Shown here: in pieces, positions 8,199-16,426 of the stretch
Layout: each line of letters opens with the position of its first letter
Numbering within the stretch: position 1 is the stretch's first letter
NCBI GenBank assembly: GCA_946415315.1
Contig: CAMKRZ010000001.1
Coordinates: 1-64,000, forward strand
Source: an uncultured Lachnoclostridium sp.
GTDB taxonomy: Bacteria; Bacillota; Clostridia; Lachnospirales; Lachnospiraceae
Direction: 5' to 3'
DNA length: 64,000 nucleotides
The notes under the pieces: generated by a model
Told to the model about the DNA's origin: nothing
Databases searched by the model: none
What the model saw: only the letters and a program-made list of their open reading frames with translations
Position numbers and translations under genes: made by a program

Positions 8199-8750
8199 AT
8201 GGAACACCGGGGAACAAAAGAGATAGAAACCGAAAGACTAATCCTTCGACAGTTTACCAGATCCGACGCAGAAGCTATGTTTAAAAACTGGGAAAGTGAT
8301 CCAAGAGTTACGGAGTTTTTACGTTGGCCGACAGCAAAAGATGTCAGTGACGCGGAACAGGTTCTTGATGAATGGATCCGGGGGTATGATGATCCGGGTT
8401 TTTATCAGTGGGCAATCGTTTTAAAAGAGATCGGAGAGCCTATCGGTTCTATTAGTGTTGTGGGGAAAAACGAAAAACTGGATATTGTTCATATAGGATA
8501 TTGCATAGGCAGCAAATGGTGGCATAAAGGATTTACCACAGAGGCATTTAAAGCGATTATCCCTTTTTTCTTTAAAGAGGTCGGTGTAAACCGAATTGAA
8601 TCACAGCATGATCCCAACAATCCGAATTCAGGAAAAGTAATGCAAAAATGCGGATTAAAGTACGAGGGAACACTTCGCCAAGCGGATTGGAGTAACAAAG
8701 GTGTTGTAGATGCTTGTATGTATAGTTTATTGAAATCTGAATGGGAGTGA
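8199..8750 (+). CDS. GNAT-family N-acetyltransferase 2, RimJ/RimL type
   Basis: A 183-residue protein typical of the RimJ/RimL-like group. It has IETERLILRQFTRSDAEAMF at the N-terminus, GYCIGSKWWHKGFTTEA as the acetyl-CoA binding loop, and NPNSGKVMQKCGLKYEGT near the end. Such enzymes acetylate protein N-termini, other amines or antibiotics. The start follows TGGAGGT. The family is certain, the substrate unknown. Confidence 0.88.
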   Translation: MEHRGTKEIETERLILRQFTRSDAEAMFKNWESDPRVTEFLRWPTAKDVSDAEQVLDEWIRGYDDPGFYQWAIVLKEIGEPIGSISVVGKNEKLDIVHIGYCIGSKWWHKGFTTEAFKAIIPFFFKEVGVNRIESQHDPNNPNSGKVMQKCGLKYEGTLRQADWSNKGVVDACMYSLLKSEWE

Positions 8751-8781
8751 TAAATCAAATTCCATTTTAGATAGTTCTTTA

Positions 8782-8796
8782 GCTTTTGGCATTACG
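8782..8796 (+). repeat. Intergenic TTTCGG motif, copy 6 (GCTTTTGGCATTACG)
   Basis: Preceded at 8756 by CAAATTCCATTTTAGA, a worn form of the palindrome element, and followed by CGTA. It is the second junction where both elements occur together. The gap to the next gene (about 140 bases) holds nothing else that I can identify. Confidence 0.5.
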
Positions 8797-8935
8797 CGTA
8801 TACTTTTCAAGAACCAAACAAAGCGATTTGAAAACGGGATTCATGGAAATGTCAGAAATAGGGTGCAGTGGATTTATGAAATGCCGGTAAGAGATCGGCT
8901 ATGAGTAAATAACAACAGAAAGAGAGACGAATTTA

Positions 8936-9373
8936 ATGCTTGAATTAGTTGTACCCGCATTAGAAGATATGTGGTTTAGAGAGAGCCTTATGGCTGATGA
9001 GGAAACAATGTCCTATAATCATGCTTGGGGAGGAACAATACCATTTCCAAAAGAAAGATGGCAGGGGTGGTATGATTACTGGATTGTCAAACACGAAGGG
9101 CAGAGATTTTACAGATATCTGAAAGATGAGAATGGATTTGTGGGCGAAATAGCGTATCATTTCGATCCGGAGTATGATGGTTATGTTGCCGATGTTATAG
9201 TTTTTTCTAAGTATCGTGGAAAAGGCTATGGAGCAAACGGGTTAGAACTTCTTTGTGCTGCCGCCAAAGAAAATGGTATCTCTGTTCTTTATGATGATAT
9301 TGCAATCGATAATCCTGCAATCAGTCTTTTTCTGAAGAAAGGCTTTTATGAAGAGTACAGAACTGAAGATTAA
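8936..9373 (+). CDS. GNAT-family N-acetyltransferase 3
   Basis: A 145-residue acetyltransferase with the acetyl-CoA loop FSKYRGKGYGANGL and the C-terminal NPAISLFLKKGFYEEY signature. The first 70 residues are aromatic and acidic (RWQGWYDYWIV), unlike the other GNAT proteins here, so the substrate site is probably different. The start follows AGAGACGAAT, a weak ribosome binding site. Confidence 0.82.
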   Translation: MLELVVPALEDMWFRESLMADEETMSYNHAWGGTIPFPKERWQGWYDYWIVKHEGQRFYRYLKDENGFVGEIAYHFDPEYDGYVADVIVFSKYRGKGYGANGLELLCAAAKENGISVLYDDIAIDNPAISLFLKKGFYEEYRTED

Positions 9374-9473
9374 ATAATTTTAAAGAAAGAACTGTAGAAT
9401 GAAGAGTAAAAGCAGATGGATGCAAATGAAGTGGAGGGATTATTTACTAAAAAGTAGGGGGAGGCAGAAAAAC

Positions 9474-9800
9474 ATGGAAGAAAAATATCTGGAATTGGAA
9501 AAACGAGTTAAGATTCTTGAGGAAATGCTTAAGGGATTCCTTCAAACAGAGGGAAATGAGATTCATATTCAATTAGATCACTGTCAAGGGGATTTAATCG
9601 TTGGTGATAACTGTGATATAAATCTATCGCATTGTCCTGTCGGAACAATGATTCCGGGGAGTTTCGAAGACGCAGACTCCATGCTTGATGAAATTGAGGA
9701 TAGGATTGATGATCTGGATAGTGAAGTGGACCGGCTTGATAGCAGGATAGATGATGCAGAGAGCCGTGCAGAGCGGTTAAAATCGTCATTAGATCAATAA
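9474..9800 (+). CDS. Small coiled-coil protein
   Basis: A 108-residue protein of unknown function. The ATG at 9474 is preferred over an upstream frame extension because GGGGAGG lies about 10 bases before it. The N-terminal helix (EEKYLELEKRVKILEEML) and the C-terminal stretch with a 7-residue pattern (IDDLDSEVDRLDSRIDDAE) are coiled-coil-like. Between them is a beta-like stretch with two short similar units (LDHCQGDLIVGDNCDINLSHC) that hint at a small beta-helix. It may oligomerise. No similar named family comes to mind. Confidence 0.6.
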   Translation: MEEKYLELEKRVKILEEMLKGFLQTEGNEIHIQLDHCQGDLIVGDNCDINLSHCPVGTMIPGSFEDADSMLDEIEDRIDDLDSEVDRLDSRIDDAESRAERLKSSLDQ

Positions 9801-9813
9801 AGCGGCAGGAAAA

Positions 9814-9828
9814 TATTTCGGCATTACG
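9814..9828 (+). repeat. Intergenic TTTCGG motif, copy 7 (TATTTCGGCATTACG)
   Basis: Exact consensus copy, 13 bases after the preceding stop, followed by AGTCAGAGG. Confidence 0.7.
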
Positions 9829-9906
9829 AGTCAGAGGGTAACTGACGAATTGGGGCATAATATTGAGAGAATTACCGGAAGCGAAAATCAGAAGGAAGGA
9901 GCGATT

Positions 9907-10332
9907 ATGGAGAAAAACAATGAACTTGTACTGTTTGAAACGAAAGACAGGGAGATTCGGCTTGCTGTGCCAATCGAAAATGAAACAGTATGGCTTACGC
10001 AGGCGCAAATGACAGAACTGTTCTCGGTAGACAGATCCGTAATTACTCGTCATGTTAACAATATTTTCGCTGAAGGTGAACTAGAGAGAGAAAGCAATGT
10101 GCAAAAAATGCACATTGCAAATGCAGACAGGCCGGTTCAGCTTTATAGTCTTGATGTCATCATTTCTGTCGGATACCGGGTCAAATCACATCGGGGAATC
10201 GAATTCAGACAATGGGCTGGCAATGTGTTGAGAGACTACATCGTTCGTGGTTATGCCGTTAATGAAAAGCGTCTCGCCGCTCTGAAAAAGACCGTAGAAA
10301 TCCAGACAAAGATACGCTGCCGGATAAGATGA
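9907..10332 (+). pseudogene. RhuM-family protein, truncated to its N-terminal part
   Basis: About 141 residues match the N-terminal DNA-binding-like part of RhuM/virulence-associated proteins (VWLTQAQMTELFSVDRSVI, then TRHVNNIF, then SLDVIISVGYRVKSHRG and FRQWAGNVLRDYIVRGY). Full-length relatives continue for roughly another 150-200 residues. Here the frame stops at 10330-10332 just after LAALKKTVEIQTKI, and the following DNA belongs to a methyltransferase in another frame. The start at 9907 follows GAAGGAG. I read this as one half of a recombination junction near 10305; whether the short protein is still made is unknown. Confidence 0.7.
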
Positions 10333-10892
10333 TAACGGAATTCGTGAAAACGCACAACGTTAAGGATGCCGTCGAATTCGGATGCGGAGAAGGCAGAAAC
10401 GCAATCTATCTGGCAAAAAGTGGAATCGACGTGCTTGCAGTAGACTCTTCCGAAGTCGCAATCCGTAATGCAAAGGACAAGGCGGAAGGGCTTGAAAACG
10501 CAAGGTTTATCTGCAGTAATTTTCTGACGGTTGACTTTGAGGGCCGAAAGTACGACCTCGTGATCGACAGCGGAATGTTTCATCATCTGCCGCCGCACAG
10601 AAGACTGCAGTACAGAGAGCTTCTCAAGGCAATTCTGAAAGAGAACGGATACTTTGTCCTACTGTGTTTTTCGGCAGATGAAGACGGAGCCGAGGAGCTT
10701 GATGACCTGGAGTTTTACACGAAAAGGAACACGGGCGTGTCATTTTCGGAACAAAGACTACGGGTTTTTTTCGGTTCCGATTTTGAGATTGTCAGCATCA
10801 AAAAACGAGGTCAGGAAATGACGGAAGAATACATAGACATTCCATTGTTGTATGGTTGTGTCATGAAACTTGTGGAGGGGCTCATAAAGTGA
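10329..10892 (+). CDS. SAM-dependent methyltransferase, N-terminally truncated
   Basis: A 187-residue class I methyltransferase of the TehB-like type. The SAM-binding loop reads AVEFGCGEGRNAIYLAKSG, followed by DVLAVDSSEVAI and DLVIDSGMFHHLP. Relatives usually carry some 30-40 residues before this point. Upstream codons in the same frame (NPDKDTLPDK) look like a remnant of that leader and are joined to the broken RhuM gene. The ATG at 10329 has no clear ribosome binding site, so expression may depend on coupling to the RhuM fragment, whose stop at 10332 overlaps it. Its own stop overlaps the next gene by 4 bases. Confidence 0.75.
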   Translation: MITEFVKTHNVKDAVEFGCGEGRNAIYLAKSGIDVLAVDSSEVAIRNAKDKAEGLENARFICSNFLTVDFEGRKYDLVIDSGMFHHLPPHRRLQYRELLKAILKENGYFVLLCFSADEDGAEELDDLEFYTKRNTGVSFSEQRLRVFFGSDFEIVSIKKRGQEMTEEYIDIPLLYGCVMKLVEGLIK

Positions 10893-11974
10893 AAAATCTC
10901 ATCATACCGAAGAGGCTGAATGCGGGCGACAAAGTAGCGTTTATTTCTATATCGGGAGGGCGCGCCGGAGACAAGGACATGGTTCCCAGGTACATGCTCG
11001 GGAAGAGAAGATTCGAGAAAATCTTCAACGTGGAAGTGGTTGAAACGCCGAATGCGCTCAAGGGTAGCGATTACCTTTACGAGCATCCGGAGAAGCGCGC
11101 TGAGGATCTGATGTGGGCGTTGAAGGACGACTCCATCAAGGGAATCATCTGCAATCAGGGCGGAGACGATTCTTACCGGGTTCTTCCGTACATTGATCCG
11201 CAGGTCATTCACGATAATCCGAAGGTATTTATGGGCTTCTCCGATATCGCGACGTGGACGGCTGTCTTTTCGTATGCCGGAGTCCGCTCCTATTACGGTC
11301 CGACCGTTCTGACGCCGATCGCGCAGCCAGGAAAGCTTGATGAATACACGGAAAATGCGATCCGGCGCACGTTGTTCTCGAACGAAGTGATCGGTGAGAT
11401 CAAGCCGTCCGAATGGAACACGCCCATCGACTGGAAGACCACGTATACGATCGAAAAAGGACTGAGAACAATCCAAGTCGATCGCTTTTCGGAAAATGAT
11501 GCCATAGAAGATCCGAACGACAGGATTCCGTGGGAACCCGGAACCGGTTACAAAGTATTGCAGGGCTCCGGAAAGATCAGAGGACATATTATTCCGGTAT
11601 GCGGCGGTCCGCTCTGGCAGATCATGGGAACAAAGTTTTTTCCGACTGCCGATATGTGGGAAGATTCGATAATTGCGTTGGAGCACTGCAATATATACGA
11701 CAGCAAATTAGCAGGATTACATGAACTTCGCGCATTTGCTGCAGCAGGCGCATTTGACAAGGCAAAAGCAATCCTTACAGGGCCGCTTGATGATGACAGC
11801 AGGGAAACGCTTTTCCGGGTGATCAACAAGGAGGTTCAAAGACCGGATCTGGTGATTCTGGAGAATGTGGATTACATTCACAGAACGCCCATGACGGTGC
11901 TTCCGGTCGGAGCGCAGATGGAGATTGACTGCGATGCTCCGAAGATTGAAATTCTCGAATCGGGAGTATTATAA
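10889..11974 (+). CDS. MccF/LD-carboxypeptidase-like serine peptidase (S66 family)
   Basis: A 361-residue protein starting with GTG (4-base overlap with the methyltransferase stop; GGAGGGG 9 bases upstream). The nucleophile is Ser118 in FMGFSDIATW, the same motif and position as in microcin C7 immunity protein MccF. A Glu in IALEHCN fits the catalytic acid. Near the C-terminus, where family members often have a His, the sequence reads PVGAQMEID, so the third member of the triad is uncertain. MccF-type enzymes cleave aminoacyl-nucleotide antibiotics and related peptides in the cytoplasm. This fits the resistance flavour of the array, although the real substrate is not known. Confidence 0.85.
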   Translation: MKNLIIPKRLNAGDKVAFISISGGRAGDKDMVPRYMLGKRRFEKIFNVEVVETPNALKGSDYLYEHPEKRAEDLMWALKDDSIKGIICNQGGDDSYRVLPYIDPQVIHDNPKVFMGFSDIATWTAVFSYAGVRSYYGPTVLTPIAQPGKLDEYTENAIRRTLFSNEVIGEIKPSEWNTPIDWKTTYTIEKGLRTIQVDRFSENDAIEDPNDRIPWEPGTGYKVLQGSGKIRGHIIPVCGGPLWQIMGTKFFPTADMWEDSIIALEHCNIYDSKLAGLHELRAFAAAGAFDKAKAILTGPLDDDSRETLFRVINKEVQRPDLVILENVDYIHRTPMTVLPVGAQMEIDCDAPKIEILESGVL

Positions 11975-11989
11975 TATTTCGGGTTAACG
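11975..11989 (+). repeat. Intergenic TTTCGG motif, copy 8 (TATTTCGGGTTAACG)
   Basis: Begins at the base after the TAA stop of the peptidase gene, giving TAATATTTCGG, and continues CGCAGTTGGAGGGGG into the next ribosome binding site. Confidence 0.7.
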
Positions 11990-12008
11990 CGCAGTTGGAG
12001 GGGGCAAC

Positions 12009-12458
12009 ATGGAGTTTCAAGTATTGGGTCCGGATAACGTAAAACAGTATATCGAGTATCTGAAAACTGCAATGACAAAAGAGCCTGAGATGATGACGAC
12101 GGACATTGTTGACGAAGAGGGTGTTTTGGAAAGAGTCAGTGATCCATTCTATATGAAAACGACATCTGTCTTGGCAATAGAAAACGGAAGGGTTGTCGGA
12201 CGCATCGAATATCATTTCTATGGTTGTATGCAGGATGGATACCGCATGGCATATGTGGATTGGGTTTATGTGTTGCCGGAGTATCGCCATCAGGGAATAG
12301 CGCAAGGGTTATTTGGCGAATTGGAGAAAGACTGTAAGGCCAAAGGCATCAATCAGTATTATTTGATTAGGGCAACCAATCACGATGCGAACAGGTTTTA
12401 TCATGCTTTTGCGGAGGCGTCGCTAAGCGAAGCACCCTTGCTGCGTAAGTATTTATAA
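12009..12458 (+). CDS. GNAT-family N-acetyltransferase 4
   Basis: A 149-residue acetyltransferase with the acetyl-CoA loop VLPEYRHQGIAQGLFGEL and a C-terminal HDANRFYHAFAE stretch. GGAGGGGG lies 8 bases before the ATG. The last residues (SEAPLLRKYL) are less typical, and the end may have been altered, because an in-frame-like remnant follows at 12459-12563. Confidence 0.8.
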   Translation: MEFQVLGPDNVKQYIEYLKTAMTKEPEMMTTDIVDEEGVLERVSDPFYMKTTSVLAIENGRVVGRIEYHFYGCMQDGYRMAYVDWVYVLPEYRHQGIAQGLFGELEKDCKAKGINQYYLIRATNHDANRFYHAFAEASLSEAPLLRKYL

Positions 12459-12563
12459 GGCTGGCAGAGAGAAGGGCCTTACAGCGAAAAATACAGAATG
12501 TACGGACAAAACATATTTACCGAGGGAACTAAGGCAGGTATTACAATTATAATGAGCTGCTGA
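12459..12563 (+). other. Open remnant without start, unknown origin
   Basis: The frame directly after the acetyltransferase stop is open for about 34 codons (WQREGPYSEKYRMYG, then QNIFTEGTKAG) and ends in TGA. There is no start codon context. It looks like the 3' end of a lost gene. The rest of the gap to 12638 holds a degenerate TTATTTCG / TTAACGAG pair and an AT-rich stretch. Confidence 0.3.
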
Positions 12564-12638
12564 GGGTTAGGGTTATTTCGTTATATCATTTTGAATTAAC
12601 GAGAGAAAGAAAAATTTTGAGTTGGGAGAGTAAAGATC

Positions 12639-13007
12639 ATGCAAGAGATTTACAAAAGCGTATTGGAGGCAGATCGGGCTGCAATTGTCATTTGTGATCT
12701 TAACCATACAATCATATATATGAATCCGGTTGCGATCAGCAGATATGAAAAATGGGGCGGCAAGAGTCTGGTCGGAAGATGTTTGCTTGATTGTCATAAT
12801 GAGAAGTCGAGAGAGAAGATACACAGAGTGGTAGACTGGTTTAAGGCTTCAAAGGATAACAATCTGGTATACACTTTTTTCAACGAAAAAGAAAACAAAG
12901 ATGTCTATATGGTTGCCCTGCGCAATGATGAAGGTGATCTGATCGCATACTACGAGAAGCATGAGTATCGCAACAGGGAAACTATGAAGATGTATGATAT
13001 GAATTGA
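12639..13007 (+). CDS. Single PAS-domain protein
   Basis: A 122-residue protein consisting of one PAS fold: AIVICDLNHTIIYMNPVAI at the start, KSLVGRCLLDCHNEKSREKI in the middle, and VYMVALRNDEGDLIAYYEKH as the last strands. There is no output domain and no transmembrane segment, so it would act as a free-standing sensor or a partner for another protein. The ligand is unknown; similar stand-alone PAS proteins have been linked to haem or small-molecule sensing. The start follows GGGAGAG. The stop codon abuts a TTTCGG motif. Confidence 0.8.
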   Translation: MQEIYKSVLEADRAAIVICDLNHTIIYMNPVAISRYEKWGGKSLVGRCLLDCHNEKSREKIHRVVDWFKASKDNNLVYTFFNEKENKDVYMVALRNDEGDLIAYYEKHEYRNRETMKMYDMN

Positions 13008-13019
13008 TGTTTCGGTTAC
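13008..13019 (+). repeat. Intergenic TTTCGG motif, copy 9 (TGTTTCGGTTAC)
   Basis: Starts directly after the TGA of the PAS gene and lacks two bases of the spacer. The segment TTCGGTT here and AACCGAA at about 13034-13040 can pair, forming a short stem. Confidence 0.5.
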
Positions 13020-13168
13020 TGTCGTTGTAAAAAACCGAAGTGTCGGAAAGAGTCCGTATAATGCGATGATGTTTGAGCGGGAGGCTAGAGTTGTTGAATT
13101 GCTCATTGCCGAAGGAGTATTACCGCATCGCTGGATGTTGGAGCACAAAAGAAAAAGGAAAGACGACT

Positions 13169-13468
13169 ATGAATATAGCGTTAAAACAATTATCGGTGGA
13201 TATGGGAAAACCGGAATATGATATGCTGCAGGGAATTTCTGCTGTGGAAAACGGTTTTACGAACCCGGCATACAACCTGTCTTATGACGAGTATAAAGAG
13301 TGGCTTCGAATAACCGATAATAATTCCATAGGCAAAGATCTGCCGGAAGGCTGGATCCCGTTTACCACCTATTTTTTATATATCGACAATATTCCCGTCG
13401 GTTACGGCAGAGTCAGGCACTCGTCATCCGAGTATTTGGAAACGGTTGTCGGTGCGGGAGATCTTTAG
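13169..13468 (+). pseudogene. GNAT-type acetyltransferase, N-terminal half only
   Basis: About 100 codons encode a typical GNAT N-terminal half: EYDMLQGISAVENGFTNP, then EGWIPFTTYFLYIDNIPVGY and YLETVVGAGDL, where the frame stops. Relatives continue with a GYGIA..RGKGYG acetyl-CoA binding loop, which is absent. The ATG at 13169 follows AAAGGAAAG. Without the cofactor site the product should be inactive, so I call it a truncated gene. The next gene starts 39 bases later. Confidence 0.65.
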
Positions 13469-13506
13469 CTTGGAAAAAGATTTTTCTGCAATGAGGGGGG
13501 CGGAAA

Positions 13507-14106
13507 ATGAGTCAGATTGTTGAGAAAATGCGGCAGGAAATAATGAACCGCAGTGCCCGGTTTGAAGAACATACAAAGGGTACGAAGGATGAGTACAACA
13601 TATATCGGGAGCATATACAATATGTTCATAAATATGTGGTCGCGCTCTCGAAGGATAAAAACGTTGACAGGGAAGTACTGGAATTAGCAGCCTTTTTGCA
13701 TGACATCTCCATGACCGATATAAATTCGGACAGGAGCAGGCACAATGAATTCGGGGCAGAGATTGCGGAACAGTTACTAAGGGAAAATAATTATCCGGAA
13801 GATAAAACACAGCTCGTTAAAAAGTGTATTCTGAACCACAGTAAAAGAAGACAGGAGTACCGGAGTACAGAGGAAGAACAGATCCTGGTCGATGCGGACG
13901 GATTATCACATTTTGACGTTGCTAAATCGCTTTACTCATTGCCGAGCAAAGTCATGGGATTAAGCGAAGAAGATTCGGTACGTTTCGTGCAGAATAAACT
14001 GACCGGGGATTACGAAGAATTAAGCGATGATCTGAAACACCTGGTGAAAGAAAAATATGACAGAGTAATGGCAGCGAAATGTGCGGATGACCTGTTAGCC
14101 ATTTGA
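13507..14106 (+). CDS. HD-domain phosphohydrolase
   Basis: A 199-residue protein with the HD superfamily metal ligands: a His in REHIQYVHKY (36 or 41), His65-Asp66 in LAAFLHDISM, a later His in RSRHNEFGAEIAE, ILNHSK, and the terminal Asp in DADGLSHFD. Members hydrolyse phosphoester bonds of nucleotides or related molecules. There is no transmembrane segment or regulatory domain. GGGGGGCG lies before the ATG. The function in the cell is unspecified. Confidence 0.85.
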   Translation: MSQIVEKMRQEIMNRSARFEEHTKGTKDEYNIYREHIQYVHKYVVALSKDKNVDREVLELAAFLHDISMTDINSDRSRHNEFGAEIAEQLLRENNYPEDKTQLVKKCILNHSKRRQEYRSTEEEQILVDADGLSHFDVAKSLYSLPSKVMGLSEEDSVRFVQNKLTGDYEELSDDLKHLVKEKYDRVMAAKCADDLLAI

Positions 14107-14205
14107 CCACCGGATGAGACCATCAATCTTTCACTTTTATATTGATGAACTCGATATGTCCTTCTGGAGCGCAAGATTGTACAAAAGAACAGGCAGGGGT
14201 GAATA

Positions 14206-14922
14206 ATGGATAAAGAAATTGTTTTTTCGGCTATCAATAACAAATATGAAGAACTGAAAAAGGCACTGGAAGGAGACGATTTAGAGCGAATCCTTGAACT
14301 CGCATTGGAGTTGCATGCGATGGTTCACCCTGCAGAAATCTCAGAACGAACGGAAAAGACAGTTGCGGATTTTGTGTTGGATTACATGATGCAGGGGCAT
14401 CAGAACGAGTTGGTTCCGCGAGAGACATGGGATACGGATCTGCATTATGCAGGCAGCAAAACCGTTCCGATCTGCTGGCAATTTTGGCACATCTACAGAA
14501 TTGAAGACATAGTCAGCAACATTTTGATGGAGAACGGTCAGCAGATATTTAATGACGAGTGGAAGCGGAGAATAGGCTCTTCCATCTCGGACACCGGCAA
14601 TGCCCTGGAACCGAAAGAATTGATTGCCTGGAGTAAAAATATCAATGTGGACGAACTCCGGAATTATATCATAACTGTCGGTAAAAACACACGGCGGATT
14701 CTTTCGGGGTTGACCCTGAAGCAGATTAAATCCATGGTGCCGGAAGAATGGGTCATGCGGATTCTGGAAGAAGGCGGTGTGACAACGGATTTTCGCTCGG
14801 TATGGCTTCTTGTCTTCTGGGGCAGATTGACTGTCGGAGGTATGATCCTGACACCTATGACATCGCATCACATGATGCATTTGCCGACAAGTGTTGACTA
14901 TATCGTAAAGACGGTTGGTTAG
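14206..14922 (+). CDS. DinB-like domain protein
   Basis: A 238-residue protein fitting the DinB/YfiT-like four-helix metal-binding fold: CWQFWHIYRIEDIVSNI carries a His on the second helix, and the C-terminal FWGRLTVGGMILTPMTSHHM carries His residues on the last. Many relatives act as thiol transferases (bacillithiol or mycothiol) or have unknown roles. GGGGTGAATA precedes the ATG. The preceding 99 bases (14107-14205) contain no recognisable element. Confidence 0.7.
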   Translation: MDKEIVFSAINNKYEELKKALEGDDLERILELALELHAMVHPAEISERTEKTVADFVLDYMMQGHQNELVPRETWDTDLHYAGSKTVPICWQFWHIYRIEDIVSNILMENGQQIFNDEWKRRIGSSISDTGNALEPKELIAWSKNINVDELRNYIITVGKNTRRILSGLTLKQIKSMVPEEWVMRILEEGGVTTDFRSVWLLVFWGRLTVGGMILTPMTSHHMMHLPTSVDYIVKTVG

Positions 14923-14953
14923 GCAACTTTCAGTATAACAAAAGGAGAAGAAC

Positions 14954-15316
14954 ATAAAAAAGTGGTACGACGAAGAATATGAATTTACGGTTAAAGTAAC
15001 GGGCTTCCTGCATGGAGATCATACGGAGCGGTATTGCCGCAACGGTGAAGAAATCGGTGATGTCTACAAATGCACCTATGGATGTCCGGTTAATAAGGAT
15101 GGCTACGGAATTTGTTCAAAGACAATGATGATGCTGTATCCCTTGATGGAAGCTGTCAGAAGCGGCGGTGATCTGACCAAGGTCGGCGGCGACGGGAAAT
15201 ACTCCAAAACAGTCGTGTGCCCGGACGGATGCGTGATTTTTAAACTGACCGCAAAACCTTTGGGAAATGAAAACTTTCATACCGGAGGATTCTGGGAATA
15301 TCCGGATGAAACATAA
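14954..15316 (+). CDS. TIGR04076-family protein with an ATA in place of the start codon
   Basis: From ATA at 14954 an open frame of about 120 codons runs to the TAA at 15314-15316. It reads KKWYDEEYEFTVKVTGF, then YCRNGEEIGDVYKCTYGCP, then ICSKTMMMLYPLMEAVRSGG and VCPDGCVIFKLTAKPLGNEN. This is a full-length match to the cysteine-containing TIGR04076 family as I remember it. AAAGGAG at 14941-14947 is correctly spaced (6-7 bases) for initiation at the ATA, and no ATG, GTG or TTG exists in frame until about 15125. Either the start codon has mutated (ATG to ATA) or AUA is used inefficiently. The biochemical role of the family is not known. Confidence 0.7.
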   Translation: MKKWYDEEYEFTVKVTGFLHGDHTERYCRNGEEIGDVYKCTYGCPVNKDGYGICSKTMMMLYPLMEAVRSGGDLTKVGGDGKYSKTVVCPDGCVIFKLTAKPLGNENFHTGGFWEYPDET

Positions 15317-15902
15317 AGAAAAGCAACAAGCATACGGCGTGGTCGGAATAACAATATCATTGCAATCCGCGGAGTTCCTTTCTTATTACCGGCTCAAGGA
15401 AGAACTGGTACAATTCTGCCGGGCAAACGGGTTGCCGACTTCGGGCGGAAAGCAGGAGTTGACTGATCGCATAGCATGCTTTCTGGATACCGGTGCTATT
15501 ATGCCGGCAAACCGGAAACGAACCACGAAGCAAAGGGTTGCGGGTATCACCAAGGACAGCATTATTGAGTCGGGATTTGTTTGTTCGGAACTTCATCGTG
15601 CATTTTTCAAGCGAGAAATCGGCGATGGATTCTCCTTCAATGTGGCTTTTCAGAAATGGCTGAAGGAAAATGCCGGAAAGACGTACGCGGACGCAATTGC
15701 AGCCTATAAAGAACTGAAGAGTGCCGCCAGGGGGAAGCCGAAGATAATTGATAAACAGTTCGAGTATAATACGTACATACGTGATTTCTTTAACGATAAC
15801 AAAGGGGCCTCACTGAGTGATGCCATCAAATGCTGGAACTACAAAAAGAGTATCAAGGGTCATAACAAATATGAGCAATCGGATTTGAAGGCGTTGGAAT
15901 GA
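15306..15902 (+). CDS. SAP-domain protein
   Basis: The protein has about 198 residues and an N-terminal SAP motif (LKEELVQFCRANGLPTSGGK, then ELTDRIACFLDTG), a small helix-extension-helix that binds DNA. The second half (HRAFFKREIGDGFSFNVAFQ, then WLKENAGKTYADAIAAYKEL, then YNTYIRDFFNDNKG) repeats a short pattern seen in DUF6434-type proteins. The start is uncertain: ATG at 15306 overlaps the previous stop by 11 bases, and an ATG at 15267 would overlap more. I chose 15306 because GGAGGA lies at 15287. It is probably a chromatin- or DNA-associated protein of unknown role. Confidence 0.75.
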   Translation: MKHKEKQQAYGVVGITISLQSAEFLSYYRLKEELVQFCRANGLPTSGGKQELTDRIACFLDTGAIMPANRKRTTKQRVAGITKDSIIESGFVCSELHRAFFKREIGDGFSFNVAFQKWLKENAGKTYADAIAAYKELKSAARGKPKIIDKQFEYNTYIRDFFNDNKGASLSDAIKCWNYKKSIKGHNKYEQSDLKALE

Positions 15903-15967
15903 TAAGTTATCACAGCTCGTTACAGAAAAACAAAGACTAAATGGATAAGAAGCCGGGGAGAATGGGC

Positions 15968-16363
15968 ATGGAATTAAAAAAAGGCAACCAATGGAAATGC
16001 TGCTTTGATTCTGAAAGAGGATTGTATACTGCGCAAATAGGATACGGGGTAAATTGTACCTTATATGAGATTTCAAAAGAGATTTATGAAAATGTTGATG
16101 AGTCTGACGATGATTGGTCTACAGATTTGATTCGTGAAGGTCGACGTTTGTTCATGTCGGTAAATGATAAATGCGGATTGCCATATACAGTTGTCCTTGA
16201 TGCTGATTATGAAAAACTTTGCCCGTGGTCCGATGCAAAGGTTTCCGGAGAAACATGGGATGAAGACTTTACTGATGCGGTAGTTGAGAATTTGGCTTCA
16301 GAAGTCGACAACCGAGAACAGCGTCGTAAAAAACGTGAAGAGCGGCAAAAGAAAACTGAGTGA
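15968..16363 (+). CDS. Novel repeated-family protein B (GWKACYD/CPWA domain)
   Basis: A 131-residue paralogue of the 6304 protein. It keeps KCCFDSERGLYTAQ, LYEISKEIYENV, GRRLFMSV, LDADYEKLCPWSDAK, GETWDEDFTD and the basic tail NREQRRKKREERQ. The acidic insertion after the first block (DESDDDW) differs. ATG at 15968 is 7 bases after GGGGAG; upstream ATGs at 15941 and 15962 are less well placed. Its nearest neighbours are the SAP and amidohydrolase genes, different from those of the other two family members, so neighbourhood gives no hint of function. Confidence 0.7.
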   Translation: MELKKGNQWKCCFDSERGLYTAQIGYGVNCTLYEISKEIYENVDESDDDWSTDLIREGRRLFMSVNDKCGLPYTVVLDADYEKLCPWSDAKVSGETWDEDFTDAVVENLASEVDNREQRRKKREERQKKTE

Positions 16364-16426
16364 GTAAACAGTAATCCGAAGAGTGTTAATGAAAGATTGC
16401 GTTACGGCTAATTGAGAGGTCATAAT

